Assembly (NCBI GenBank): GCA_020851795.1
Contig: JADZCA010000077.1
Span: forward strand, 1 to 54,223
Length of the DNA stretch: 54,223 bases
DNA from: Planctomycetota bacterium
Lineage (GTDB): Bacteria; Planctomycetota; PLA2; JAEUHO01
Direction of reading: 5' to 3'
Program-made: the position numbers and the translations under genes
In this document: in pieces, positions 1-7,729 of the stretch
Numbering within the stretch: the stretch's first letter is position 1
Layout: every line of letters starts with the position of its first letter
The notes under the pieces: model-generated
What the model was told of the DNA's origin: nothing
Database searches by the model: none
Seen by the model: the letters and a program-made list of their open reading frames with translations, nothing else

Positions 1-1
1 C

Positions 2-769
2 GCCGACATCAGCCTCGCCTCGGCCTTCATCGGCCAGACGATGCCCGGCTACAGCGACCGCAACCGTGACTACGGCTTCATGGTCCACGGCGCGCTCGGC
101 TGCGACGGCGAGTGGCAGTACATGGTCACCGTGACCAACGGCGACGGCCCGGTCAAGCGCAACGTGCTCGACGGCACGACGAGCGACAACCTGGCCTTCA
201 GCGCGCGCATCAACTGGGACGTGAAGGGCCACATCGGCTACGAGGAGGGCGCCCTCAACGCCCACGAGTGCGAGTGGGCGCTGGCCATCGGCGCTTGGGC
301 GCACTACTACGCCGACGCCCTGCAGCACCGTCCGTACGGCAAGTACGCCGACCGCCTGACGTGGGGCTTCGACGCCGCGTTCGTCTGGGGCGGCCTCTCG
401 GTGACCGCGGCCTACAGCGCCGTCTCCTGGGACGACCAGGACTCGGTGATCACGCCGTTCATCGAGGACGGGTACTCCTACCTCGTGCAGGCCGGCTACC
501 TCTTCCCGGGCACGGCCTGGGAGATCGCGGCCCGCTGGAGCGCGTTCCAGTTCAACCACTACGGCGCGTCCGAGGACGACGTCGCGACGGAGTACGGCTT
601 CGCGGTGAACTACTACATCGACGGTCACTCGAACAAGGTGACGGCCGACGTGGCGTTCATCCAGGGCGACGACAACGGCAACGCCTTCGGCGACGTCTAC
701 GCGGGCTACAACCCGACGTGGAACGACGACGGCATGCTCGTCCGCCTGCAGTGGCAGCTGGCGCTGTAG
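2..769 (+). CDS. Outer-membrane porin, C-terminal part (OprO/OprP-like)
   Basis: This frame is open from the left edge, so only the C-terminal ~255 residues are visible. They read as an outer-membrane beta-barrel: alternating aromatic/polar strands (for example SVTAAYSAVSW and TAWEIAARWSAFQF), Asp/Asn-rich loops, and a last strand ending LVRLQWQLAL at the stop. The run TSDNLAFSARINWD followed by strands resembles phosphate-selective porin O/P family proteins, which form trimeric anion channels. The first Met in view (position 41) is internal, because coding-like sequence continues before it. A strong hairpin terminator follows 31 nt after the stop, so this is probably the last gene of its unit. 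Family assignment is moderate; substrate is unknown. Confidence 0.75.
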   Translation, partial: ADISLASAFIGQTMPGYSDRNRDYGFMVHGALGCDGEWQYMVTVTNGDGPVKRNVLDGTTSDNLAFSARINWDVKGHIGYEEGALNAHECEWALAIGAWAHYYADALQHRPYGKYADRLTWGFDAAFVWGGLSVTAAYSAVSWDDQDSVITPFIEDGYSYLVQAGYLFPGTAWEIAARWSAFQFNHYGASEDDVATEYGFAVNYYIDGHSNKVTADVAFIQGDDNGNAFGDVYAGYNPTWNDDGMLVRLQWQLAL

Positions 770-800
770 CAGCGCCTCGGCTGCACGGACTGCGTTCTCG

Positions 801-837
801 CTGCGGGCCGGCCCGAGAGGGCCGGCCCGCAGTCTTT
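801..837 (+). terminator. Intrinsic terminator after the porin gene
   Basis: A perfect 14-bp stem (801-814 with 819-832) is closed by a GAGA tetraloop and followed by TCTTT. It is the most classical rho-independent terminator in the window. Confidence 0.9.
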
Positions 838-1098
838 GGGCGCGGCGCTGCCACAGCGCCAGTGCCGAGGGGCGACCCGCGACGATCGGCGGCCGGGCGC
901 GACGGAGGGCTCGTCCTGCGTCCGGTCTGCCCTCGGTTCCCGATCCAAGTCGGCTCCGACCTGCGCCACGACGGGGACTCGACGGCGAGACGACGCTCGA
1001 CGGGCCCGCGCTCGGCAGACGACGGGGGGCGCGGGTGGGCCCAGCGCGGGATCGGCCGGCGCGCGCGATCCCGCGTTGCAGCGCGTGCGGCCGGGCGG
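838..1098. other. Intergenic region upstream of ogt
   Basis: No coding-like frame was found here. It holds a 7-bp hairpin with a CCA loop (844-860), just after the porin terminator, and the longer inverted repeat listed at 1045-1075. Nothing else recognisable. Confidence 0.5.
1045..1075. repeat. Inverted repeat upstream of the ogt promoter
   Basis: A 10-bp perfect inverted repeat (CGCGGGATCG / CGATCCCGCG) with an 11-nt spacer ends 24 nt before the -10-like TAGAAC of ogt, so it spans the -35 region. It could be an operator or simply GC-rich secondary structure. Confidence 0.4.
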
Positions 1099-1104
1099 TA
1101 GAAC
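1099..1104 (+). promoter_or_regulatory. -10-like element of ogt (leaderless)
   Basis: TAGAAC lies 9 nt before the ATG at 1114 and no Shine-Dalgarno sequence is present. A transcript would start 1-3 nt before the start codon or on it. Confidence 0.45.
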
Positions 1105-1113
1105 GCGCGGCCC

Positions 1114-1620
1114 ATGCGGCTGCACGTCCTGCGCGTCCCCGTGCCGATCCTCGGCGCCGTCTGCCTCGCCGCGAGCGACTACGGCCTCGTGCGCGTCCAC
1201 CTCGGCGACGAGATGCCGCGGCTCGAGCGCGAGGTGCGCGAGCGCTGGCCGGAGGCCGAGATCGTCGGCGCCGACGCCGCGCTGCGCGAGGCGGGGCGCA
1301 CGCTGCGCGCCTACCTCGAGGGCGGGCCGGACCCCAGCCACCTGCGCGTCGTCCTCCCCGAGGACGGCTTCAGCGCGCGCGTCTGGCGCGAGCTGCAGAA
1401 GATCCCGCGCGGCGAGGTCCGCTCGTACGCCCGCGTCGCCAAGGCGCTGCGCAAGCCGGGGGCGGCGCGCGCGGTCGGGCAGGCGTGCGGCCGCAACCCG
1501 GTCCCGCTGGTCATCCCCTGCCACCGCGTCGTGGCCAGCGACGGCGGGCTCGGGGGGTTCGCCGGCGACCTGCGGTGGAAGCGCGCGCTGCTCGTCCTCG
1601 AGGGGGCGCGCACGGCCTGA
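1114..1620 (+). CDS. ogt: Methylated-DNA--protein-cysteine S-methyltransferase
   Basis: This suicide repair protein transfers the alkyl group from O6-alkylguanine (or O4-alkylthymine) to its own cysteine. The 168-residue product has an N-terminal ribonuclease-like domain (residues ~1-75) and the C-terminal DNA-binding/active domain (~80-165). Key signatures visible are FSARVWRELQKIPRGEVRSY (wing and helix region), RAVGQACGRNPVPLVIPCHR with the acceptor Cys at about residue 136, and the following GGLGGFAGDLRWKRALL segment. Length fits Ogt-type proteins. It is a single gene between a terminator and a convergent oxidoreductase; its promoter looks leaderless. The ATG at 1114 is the only start that keeps the N-terminal domain. 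Confidence 0.95.
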   Translation: MRLHVLRVPVPILGAVCLAASDYGLVRVHLGDEMPRLEREVRERWPEAEIVGADAALREAGRTLRAYLEGGPDPSHLRVVLPEDGFSARVWRELQKIPRGEVRSYARVAKALRKPGAARAVGQACGRNPVPLVIPCHRVVASDGGLGGFAGDLRWKRALLVLEGARTA

Positions 1621-1628
1621 CGGGGGCG

Positions 1629-2663
1629 TCACGCCCCGCGGACGAGCAGCAGCTTGCCGACGTTGAGGCGGTCGTGGAGGCAGGTGTGGGCCGCGGCCGC
1701 GCCCGCCGCGCTGAGCGGGTACGTCGCGGCGATCGTCGGAGCGACCGTGCCGTCGGCCGCCCGCGCGACGAGCTCGGCCAGCCCTCGCGTGACCAGCTCG
1801 CGTTCGTCGAAGAGGTGCGCGAGGTTGAGGCCGAAGACGCCGGCGTTGGCGTTCATCAGCGTGACGGGGTTGACCTTGTGCTTGGAGAGGTAGGTCGTCA
1901 CGGCGTGCCACAGGTTGCGCTTCCGCCCCGTGACCAGCTGCGAGAAGCCGTAGCACACGATGCGCCCGAGCGGCGCGAGCAGCCGCAGTCCCTTGGCGAA
2001 CGACTCGGGGCCCAGCGGGTCGAGGACGAGGTGGAACCCGCGCTGCCGCGTCGCCTCGCGCAGCGCGACCTCGTAGTCGGTGGTCCGGTAGTTGACCGCG
2101 CGGACGACGCCGCGGGCCTCGAGGAGCCGGCACTTCTCGTCGCTGCCCGCCGTCGCGTACAGCTCGATCCCCATGGGCCGCGCGAGGTCGAGCACCGCGA
2201 GACCGACGCCGCCCGCGCCGCCGTGCACGAGCACCCGGTCGCCCGGTCTCGCGTTGCCGACGTGGACCAGCGCGAGGTGCGCAGTGAGGTAGTTCACCGG
2301 CAGCGCGGCGGCGACCGGGAGCGGGACGGAGGGCGGCAGCGGCGCGACCGCGTACGCGGGCACGCGGACCCGCTCGGCGTAGCCTCCGAACCGCGTCACC
2401 GCGACGACGCGCGTCCCCGGCGCGAGCGAGGGCGGCACCCGGTCGCCCGCCTCCTCGACGACGCCCGCGATCTCGTAGCCCGGCGCGTAGGGGAGCGCCG
2501 GGGCGTCGGGGTAGAGACCGACCCGACCCATGACGTCGGCGAAGTTGACGCCGGCGGCCTCGACGCGCACGCGGACGTCCTGGGGCGAGAGCCGGCGCTC
2601 CTCGACGTCGCGCTCCTCGAACACGTCGGGGGGCCCGTGGCGGGGGATCACGATCGCGCGCAT
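1629..2663 (-). CDS. Quinone oxidoreductase / VAT-1-like MDR family enzyme
   Basis: A 344-residue zinc-independent medium-chain dehydrogenase/reductase, likely an NADPH-dependent quinone or enone reductase in the cytoplasm. The N-terminal GroES-like domain carries AAGVNFADVMGRVGLYP and PGYEIAGVVEEAGDRV; the Rossmann NADP-binding loop is HGGAGGVGLAV (residues ~147-157). The segment YGFSQLVTGRKRNLWHAVTTY and the C-terminal LSAAGAAAAHTCLHDRLNVG with GKLLLV are typical of the VAT-1/Qor subgroup. No catalytic zinc Cys/His set is present, as expected for that group. It converges on ogt with only 8 nt between stops. Its ATG is 6 nt downstream of a TATCGT element. Substrate cannot be told from sequence. 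Confidence 0.85.
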   Translation of the reverse strand: MRAIVIPRHGPPDVFEERDVEERRLSPQDVRVRVEAAGVNFADVMGRVGLYPDAPALPYAPGYEIAGVVEEAGDRVPPSLAPGTRVVAVTRFGGYAERVRVPAYAVAPLPPSVPLPVAAALPVNYLTAHLALVHVGNARPGDRVLVHGGAGGVGLAVLDLARPMGIELYATAGSDEKCRLLEARGVVRAVNYRTTDYEVALREATRQRGFHLVLDPLGPESFAKGLRLLAPLGRIVCYGFSQLVTGRKRNLWHAVTTYLSKHKVNPVTLMNANAGVFGLNLAHLFDERELVTRGLAELVARAADGTVAPTIAATYPLSAAGAAAAHTCLHDRLNVGKLLLVRGA

Positions 2664-2669
2664 CGCCCC

Positions 2670-2675
2670 ACGATA
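2670..2675 (-). promoter_or_regulatory. -10-like element of the quinone oxidoreductase gene
   Basis: On the minus strand TATCGT ends 6 nt before the ATG at 2663; no Shine-Dalgarno site is seen, suggesting a leaderless mRNA. Confidence 0.45.
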
Positions 2676-2743
2676 GCGCCCGGGCGGCGGACCCTTGGAC
2701 GCCGCCGGGGCGGCCGTGGTACGAATCCCCCCGAGGGACCTCC

Positions 2744-3907
2744 GTGGACCGTCGCGCCGTCTACCTCGGCCTGCTGCTCTTCGCCGCCACGGTCCTCACC
2801 GTGTGGGCGCTGGCGCTGATCCTCTGGCCCTTCCTCGTCCCGATCGCGTGGGCGACGTGCCTCGTGACGGTCACCGGCGGGATGTACCGTCGGCTCGCGT
2901 CGTGGTCACGGCGGCCCCGGCTCTCCGCGGCCGTGCTCACCGTGGGGGTCGCGCTCGGCGTGATCGTGCCGCTCGCGGTGGTGGGCACCGCGATCGCCCA
3001 GCAGGCGCTGGCGCTCTCCGCCCGCGCCACGCCCAAGGCGCCGCCGCCGTCCCCGGGGACGCCGCCCGCCGCGCCGCCCGCCGCCCCGGCGGCGTCCACG
3101 GACCGGTGGGACCAGTTCTTCGCCGACCATCCCGACCTCGACGAGTGGCGCCAGCGCGTCGACGACCGGCTCCGCGCGTTCGACACCGACCTGCGCGCGC
3201 TCGCCGACGCGGCGCTGGGCCAGCTCGGGCAGCCGTTCGCGCGCGGCGCCGTGAACGTGCTCCAAGGCGTGTTCTCGCTCGCCTTCGGCTTCCTCCTGAT
3301 GCTCGCGACGTACTACGTCCTCCTGCGCGACGGCGACGCCATCCGCCAGATCGTGGTGGACGTCGTCCCGATGAAGGAAGGCGACACCAAGGCGATCCTC
3401 GAGACGCTGCGCTCGACGGCGTACGCGGCGATCGTCGGCGGACTGCTGACCTCGCTTGCCCAGGGCACGCTGGGCGGCGTGGCGCTCTGGGCCACCGGCG
3501 TGTCGGCCCCGGTCCTGTGGGGCTTCGTGATGGCGGTGCTCTCGCTGCTCCCGGTCGGCGGGACGGCCTTCGTGTGGGCGCCGGTCGCGGTCTACTTCCT
3601 CACCACCGGCGACCCCGTCCGCGGGTGGTTCCTCGTCGCGTTCGGCGTCGGCGTGCTCTCGACGTGCGACAACATCCTGCGTCCTTGGCTGATGCGCCGT
3701 GCGGGTGCGACGGGGATCCACCCGCTGCTGCTGTTCTTCGCCGTGATCTCGGGCATCGGCGTCTTCGGCCCGAGCGGCATCGTGTTCGGGCCTCTGCTCG
3801 TGGCCTTCGTCCTCGCCGCACTGCGGGTCTACCGCGACCATTTCGGCCGACGTGCCGTCGCGGCGCGGGCGGCGGCCGCCGCCGCCGAGCCCCCCGTCGC
3901 GCCCTGA
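2744..3907 (+). CDS. AI-2E family transporter (PerM/UPF0118 type membrane protein)
   Basis: A 387-residue polytopic inner-membrane protein. Two N-terminal helices (VYLGLLLFAATVLTVWALAL and the next) are followed by a third hydrophobic helix near residues 65-90, a periplasm-facing segment containing a Pro/Ala-rich stretch (~residues 104-124), and a C-terminal block of five or so helices with family-typical FGFLLMLATYYVLLRDGD and FVWAPVAVYFLTTGD and GPSGIVFGPLLVAFV. Members of this family have been linked to autoinducer-2 export or Na+/H+ antiport; the real substrate is unknown here. The start is GTG with a TACGAAT -10-like element 18 nt upstream. The Pro-rich insertion is unusual but sits in a loop. 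Confidence 0.88.
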   Translation: MDRRAVYLGLLLFAATVLTVWALALILWPFLVPIAWATCLVTVTGGMYRRLASWSRRPRLSAAVLTVGVALGVIVPLAVVGTAIAQQALALSARATPKAPPPSPGTPPAAPPAAPAASTDRWDQFFADHPDLDEWRQRVDDRLRAFDTDLRALADAALGQLGQPFARGAVNVLQGVFSLAFGFLLMLATYYVLLRDGDAIRQIVVDVVPMKEGDTKAILETLRSTAYAAIVGGLLTSLAQGTLGGVALWATGVSAPVLWGFVMAVLSLLPVGGTAFVWAPVAVYFLTTGDPVRGWFLVAFGVGVLSTCDNILRPWLMRRAGATGIHPLLLFFAVISGIGVFGPSGIVFGPLLVAFVLAALRVYRDHFGRRAVAARAAAAAAEPPVAP

Positions 3908-4139
3908 GCCCGGACGCTCCCCTCGGTCGGCGTGCGGGCTCCGCGCGCGCCCGCGTCGCCTCGGCCGTCGAGACCGGCTCCGCACGCCGTCGGACGGGCG
4001 GGTTCGCCGCCCCGTGCCGTCTCCTCCGCCCTTCGGCCTGCCGACCGAGTCGCTCCGCCGCGGAGAGGCCGACACGGCCTCCTCCGTCTCTGCCGCACAG
4101 GAGCCCGTCCCGGGAGCGCACCTCCCGGCGACCCGTCTC

Positions 4140-5801
4140 CTACCGCCCGAGGGACTTCTTGAGGCGCTCCGCGTCCGCCGCGCAGATCTTGCGGAAGGTC
4201 TCCTCGGGCGAGCCGTCCGCCTTCTTGACGCCCTCGGCGCAGTTCTCCGCCCAGATCGCCGCGTCCTCGAGCCGGTTCTCCGCCTCGAGGATCTTGAGCA
4301 GGTTGCCGTATGCGTCCCAGTACCCGTACTCGGTCCAGTCCATCGCCTTGCGGTAGTACGACTCCGCCTTCCGCAGGTCGCGCGTCTCGGGGTAGTACTG
4401 GAACATCAGGCCCGTGTCGTTGAGCACCTGCGCGAAGCCGTGGCGGTCCGGGTAGGGGACCGAGCGCTCGTAGCCGGGCACGAACTCGCCCACCAGCGCC
4501 GACGCCGCGACGTAGCGCTCGATGCAGCCGTCGAGCAGCTCGCGGTGCTTCTGCTTCGTCGCGCCGTAGGCCTCGCGCAGGAAGAACGCGGCGTCGTTGC
4601 GCGCGCTGATGCTCCCGGGCGCGAGCCGCGCGACCTCGTCGAACTCCGCGAGCAGCGCCTTCGCCGCGGCGAGGCTCGTCACCGCGTCGCGCGACCGCTC
4701 CTCGATGGGCTGGAGCAGCCAGTACACCGCGAGCTCGCTGCCGCGGAAGCGAGGGTCGGCCTCGAGCGCGGCGCGGTAGGCCTTGCGCGCGCCCTCGAGG
4801 TCGTTCTTCTGCTCGCGCAGCGCCTGCGCGATCTCGAACCAGCCGCGCGAAGGGTTGCGGGCGACCGCGACGTGCGCCTTCCACGCCGCGAGCGCCTCGT
4901 CGATCTTGCCCTGCCCCTTGAGCGTCCAGCCCCAGTGGAAGAGCACCGCCGCCGACTTCGGCTTGTCCTTGGCGAGCTTGCCCAGGAGCTCGACGTAGCG
5001 GCCCGACGCGTTGGCGAAGAGCGAGGAGAGCCCGCGCAGCGGCGCGTCGTCGGCGGGGTCGATGTCGAGCGCCTTGAGGTAGGCGTGCTCGGCGGTCGCG
5101 GCGCGCGAGGCGTCCGCGCCGGAGAGGTACTGCGACGCGTAGGCGAGGCGCATCCACGCGTCGTGCATCGCCGGGTCGGCCTTCGCCGCGGCCTCGAAGG
5201 CGTCCGCCGCCTTGACGAACTTCGCCTGGACCTCGGGCGTCATGCCGCCGCGCACCGCCTGCTCGGCCTCGTCGTAGAGGAGCCGGCCGCGCCAGTAGTG
5301 CGCGGGGGCGAACGTCGGCTTCTTGGCGAGCAGCGCGTCGAGCGTCTCGAGGCCGCGGACGTAGTCGCCGCCGAAGTAGTAGTAGCGGCCGAGGCCCACC
5401 GTCGCGTCCGCGTCGCCGGCGTCGGCCTTGAGGAGCCGCTGGAACTGCTCTTGCGCGTCGGCGCGGTAGCGCTCGTCCACCGCGGCGCGCGCGAGGAAGA
5501 GGTAGCCGTAGGCGAGGCGGGCCTCGCGGTCGTCGGCCTTCTCGCGCAGCCACGCCGACAGCGACGAGGTCGCGAGCTCGTACTGCGCCGTCACCTTGCC
5601 CTCGGTCGCCGCCGTCGCCAGCCCGACCACCGCCTCGCGCGACCCGGGCGACGCCTTCAGCGCGGTCGCGAACGCGTCGGCGGCCTGCGCCCAGCGGCGG
5701 TCCTTGAGGGCGGCGCGCCCGTCCTCGAGCGCGCCGGCGCGGGCCGGTGCGGACAGCGAGGCGAGGGCGAGCGTCACCACAGCGATACGCGTCAGGCGCA
5801 T
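4140..5801 (-). CDS. Secreted tetratricopeptide-repeat protein
   Basis: A 553-residue protein with a clear Sec signal peptide (basic start, hydrophobic core AVVTLALASL, cleavage after APARA near residue 22). The mature part is built of TPR-like helices throughout, e.g. GRAALKDRRWAQAADAFATA, ATVGLGRYYYFGGDYVRGLE, and ALAAWKAHVAVARNPSRGWF. TPR arrays bind other proteins, so this is probably a periplasmic scaffold. I chose the ATG at 5801 because it gives the signal peptide and is preceded by GAAGGGAA at a good spacing; an upstream in-frame start would add ~120 low-complexity residues. It is divergent from the kinase gene at 6007. No enzymatic domain is visible. Confidence 0.85.
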   Translation of the reverse strand: MRLTRIAVVTLALASLSAPARAGALEDGRAALKDRRWAQAADAFATALKASPGSREAVVGLATAATEGKVTAQYELATSSLSAWLREKADDREARLAYGYLFLARAAVDERYRADAQEQFQRLLKADAGDADATVGLGRYYYFGGDYVRGLETLDALLAKKPTFAPAHYWRGRLLYDEAEQAVRGGMTPEVQAKFVKAADAFEAAAKADPAMHDAWMRLAYASQYLSGADASRAATAEHAYLKALDIDPADDAPLRGLSSLFANASGRYVELLGKLAKDKPKSAAVLFHWGWTLKGQGKIDEALAAWKAHVAVARNPSRGWFEIAQALREQKNDLEGARKAYRAALEADPRFRGSELAVYWLLQPIEERSRDAVTSLAAAKALLAEFDEVARLAPGSISARNDAAFFLREAYGATKQKHRELLDGCIERYVAASALVGEFVPGYERSVPYPDRHGFAQVLNDTGLMFQYYPETRDLRKAESYYRKAMDWTEYGYWDAYGNLLKILEAENRLEDAAIWAENCAEGVKKADGSPEETFRKICAADAERLKKSLGR

Positions 5802-5990
5802 GGGAGTTCCCTTCGGGAAGCGACGGGCCGCGGGCGCGACCGGCCGTTGCACCGGTTCGCAGCCCGCCATGGTCGCGGGAAGCCGTTCCTGCACAAGGGT
5901 TTCCGGCGCCGCCGCGCGGGCGCGGGGCGGCCGGACGCGCGGACGTGCGCACGCGCCGTGCCGCACCGGGGCGGCGCGGGCGGACCCGCC

Positions 5991-5996
5991 TACAAT
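5991..5996 (+). promoter_or_regulatory. -10 element TACAAT of the WaaP-like kinase gene
   Basis: TACAAT lies 10 nt before the ATG at 6007, with no ribosome-binding site between them. It is the best -10 match in the window and supports a (nearly) leaderless transcript. Confidence 0.6.
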
Positions 5997-6006
5997 CCCC
6001 CTCCCC

Positions 6007-6780
6007 ATGGGCGTCCGACTCCTCCTCGACAAGGCCCTCGCCCCCGCGCTCGCCTCCGCCGGCCTGCGGTCGCCCGAGGCGATCCTCGCGCTGGGCGGGG
6101 ACCCGCAGGCCACGAGCGTCGTCACGGTCGTGGACCTCCCGGTGGACGGGACGGTCGGGCGCTTCCACCTCAAGCGGTACCGCTACGCGAGCTGGGGCAC
6201 GTCGAAGGGGCTGCTCGGCCGCGGCACGCTGTTCGGGACGGCCCCCGAGGTCGCCGAGTTCAAGAACCTCGCGTTCCTCCGCGAGAAGGGCGTCGCGGCC
6301 GTGCGCCCGGTCGCGGCGGTCTCGGTGACGGCCTCGGGGCGCCTCGTCGCGCACGCGCTGCTCACCGAGCACGTCCCCGACGCGATCGACCTCGCGCGCC
6401 GCCTCGCGACGCCGGGCGACCCGGTGCGAGACGACCCGGCGGTGCGCCGCCGCACGTGCGAGCTGATCGGCCGCCAAGTGCACCGCATGCACAGCGAGGC
6501 GTTCGCGCACCGCGACCTCTTCCCGCGCAACGTGCTCGTGCGCGTGGACGAGGACGGCCCCGCGGTGTGGTTCTGCGACTGCCGTCGGGGCGGGCCGCCC
6601 TCGCTGCGCTGGAAGTACGTGGACGACCTCGCCACGCTCGACGTGGACCTGCGCGACCGCCTGCCGCGCACCGACCGCCTGCGCGTGCTCCGCGCGTACG
6701 CGGGCCCCGAGGGCCGGCTCGCGCCGTTCGCGCGCGAGGTCGTCGCGCGCCGCCGCCGCCACGAGCACGAGCGGCGCTGA
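6007..6780 (+). CDS. WaaP/Kdo-kinase-like protein (lipopolysaccharide kinase family)
   Basis: A 257-residue protein-kinase-fold protein. Visible elements are the ATP-binding lysine in FHLKRY (about Lys56), a Glu in AEFKNLAFL (about Glu84), the catalytic loop HRDLFPRNVLV (HRD at ~168-170, Asn ~175) and a metal-binding Asp in WFCDCRRG (~Asp191). This order matches the WaaP/InaA family, which phosphorylates LPS-core heptose or related sugars on the inner face of the membrane; Kdo kinases and RIO-like kinases are alternatives. The DFG-equivalent is CDC with flanking cysteines, which is odd. An ATG at 6007 is chosen because coding character begins there and TACAAT is immediately upstream. Confidence 0.75.
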   Translation: MGVRLLLDKALAPALASAGLRSPEAILALGGDPQATSVVTVVDLPVDGTVGRFHLKRYRYASWGTSKGLLGRGTLFGTAPEVAEFKNLAFLREKGVAAVRPVAAVSVTASGRLVAHALLTEHVPDAIDLARRLATPGDPVRDDPAVRRRTCELIGRQVHRMHSEAFAHRDLFPRNVLVRVDEDGPAVWFCDCRRGGPPSLRWKYVDDLATLDVDLRDRLPRTDRLRVLRAYAGPEGRLAPFAREVVARRRRHEHERR

Positions 6781-6854
6781 GGGCGCGCGCGCGACGCGGG
6801 TCCCGGGGCGACGGCGGCCCGGTGGACGTCGCGAGCGCGCCACGCGCGGGTGCC

Positions 6855-6899
6855 GCGGTGCCAGGAAAGTTGTTTTCATGCGGTGGGCCCTGGCACCGC
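6855..6899. repeat. REP-like inverted repeat (GGTGCCAGG type)
   Basis: Arms GCGGTGCCAGG (6855-6865) and CCTGGCACCGC (6889-6899) are perfect 11-bp inverted repeats around a 23-nt spacer containing the AT-rich run AAAGTTGTTTTCATG. The left arm recurs exactly at 54177-54187. It lies between genes and looks like a solo REP/BIME-type element. Confidence 0.7.
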
Positions 6900-6992
6900 C
6901 CGCGCCCACGCGCCCGCCGCGCCGGGATCGACGCCGCCCCGCGCCGGGGCGGGCCCGCCCGCCGCGGCCGCGAAGGCGTCCCCCCCGGGCGC

Positions 6993-6998
6993 TACCGT
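6993..6998 (+). promoter_or_regulatory. -10-like element of the RdgC-like gene
   Basis: TACCGT lies 8 nt before the ATG at 7007, no Shine-Dalgarno site; consistent with a leaderless mRNA. Confidence 0.4.
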
Positions 6999-7006
6999 CC
7001 CCGCCC

Positions 7007-7729
7007 ATGACGTTCTCGCTCCGCTCCCTCTCGGCCCGGCGCTACCGGATCGAGGGCGCGCTCCCCTCGGTGAACGACGCCGCGTTCGCCGCGCGCCTGA
7101 CCGACCGCCGCTTCCAGCCGCTCTCGCCCCACGAGGAGCGCACGTTCGGCTGGGTCACCGCCGACAACTGCCTCGACGCCCGGTTCGAGGCGGGGTCGGC
7201 CGCCCGCGGGCCCTGCGCCGTCTTCGCCCTGCGCCTCGACAAGCGCCGGGTCAACGGGCGCCTGCTGCGCGCGATGCTCGACCTCGAGATGCGCGGCCGC
7301 AAGAAGGACGCCGAGCGCGCGGCGGAGGGGGCCGAGGGCGCACCGAAGCGCCCGGGGCGCGTGTCGCGCGAGGAGCGCGCGGAGGTGCGCCGCCAGATCA
7401 CCGAGGAGCTCCTGCGCAACACGCCGCCGTCGATGGAGGTGCACCCCGTGCTCGTGTACCCGCGCGAGCGGATGGTGCTCTTCGGGGCGCTCTCGCGCCC
7501 GGCCAACGAGGTGTTCCGCGCGCTGTTCTCCGAGACCTTCGACGTCACGCTGTCCGCGCTGACGCCCTACCACCGCGCGCTCGAGCTCCTCGGCGAGCGC
7601 AGCGGCAGCGAGTCCCTGGCCGCGATCCGCCGCACCGACTTCGGGCGGTCGCTGCTCGAGGCGCCCGCGACGGACGTGCCGGCGGCCGTCGCCGCGCGCG
7701 GCGCGGCGCGCCCGGAGGTGCTGCGATGA
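7007..7729 (+). CDS. RdgC-like protein (putative recombination-associated protein)
   Basis: A 240-residue protein whose pattern matches the N-terminal half of RdgC: FQPLSPHEERTFGWVTADN near residue 40, LDKRRVNGRLLRAMLD (~78-93), a charged helix with EERAEVRRQITEELLRNTPP, then VYPRERMVLFGALSRPANEV and LFSETFDVTLSALTPY. RdgC is a ring-shaped DNA-binding protein that competes with RecA on double-stranded DNA and modulates recombination. E. coli RdgC is about 300 residues, so this protein is shorter; the next gene, overlapping by 4 bp, may supply the remaining part. Assignment is from remembered family motifs and is moderate. Confidence 0.65.
   Translation: MTFSLRSLSARRYRIEGALPSVNDAAFAARLTDRRFQPLSPHEERTFGWVTADNCLDARFEAGSAARGPCAVFALRLDKRRVNGRLLRAMLDLEMRGRKKDAERAAEGAEGAPKRPGRVSREERAEVRRQITEELLRNTPPSMEVHPVLVYPRERMVLFGALSRPANEVFRALFSETFDVTLSALTPYHRALELLGERSGSESLAAIRRTDFGRSLLEAPATDVPAAVAARGAARPEVLR

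Noticed and set aside
770..1113. Structured RNA (e.g. riboswitch) upstream of ogt
   Set aside because: Only a terminator and two simple hairpins are seen, and the likely ogt transcript is leaderless.
706..2133. Long antisense open frames across the window (e.g. opposite ogt, the HEAT genes and the TPR-CHAT gene)
   Set aside because: High GC removes stop codons from non-coding frames; these have Arg/Pro/Ala-rich random-like sequence and no domain, while the opposite frames carry clear family motifs.
4140..6173. Longer 677-residue version of the secreted TPR protein
   Set aside because: The extra N-terminus is low-complexity; the ATG at 5801 has a signal peptide and a ribosome-binding site.
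5596..6780. Longer version of the WaaP-like kinase starting at 5596
   Set aside because: It overlaps the divergent TPR gene and the added sequence is not kinase-like; TACAAT directly precedes the ATG at 6007.
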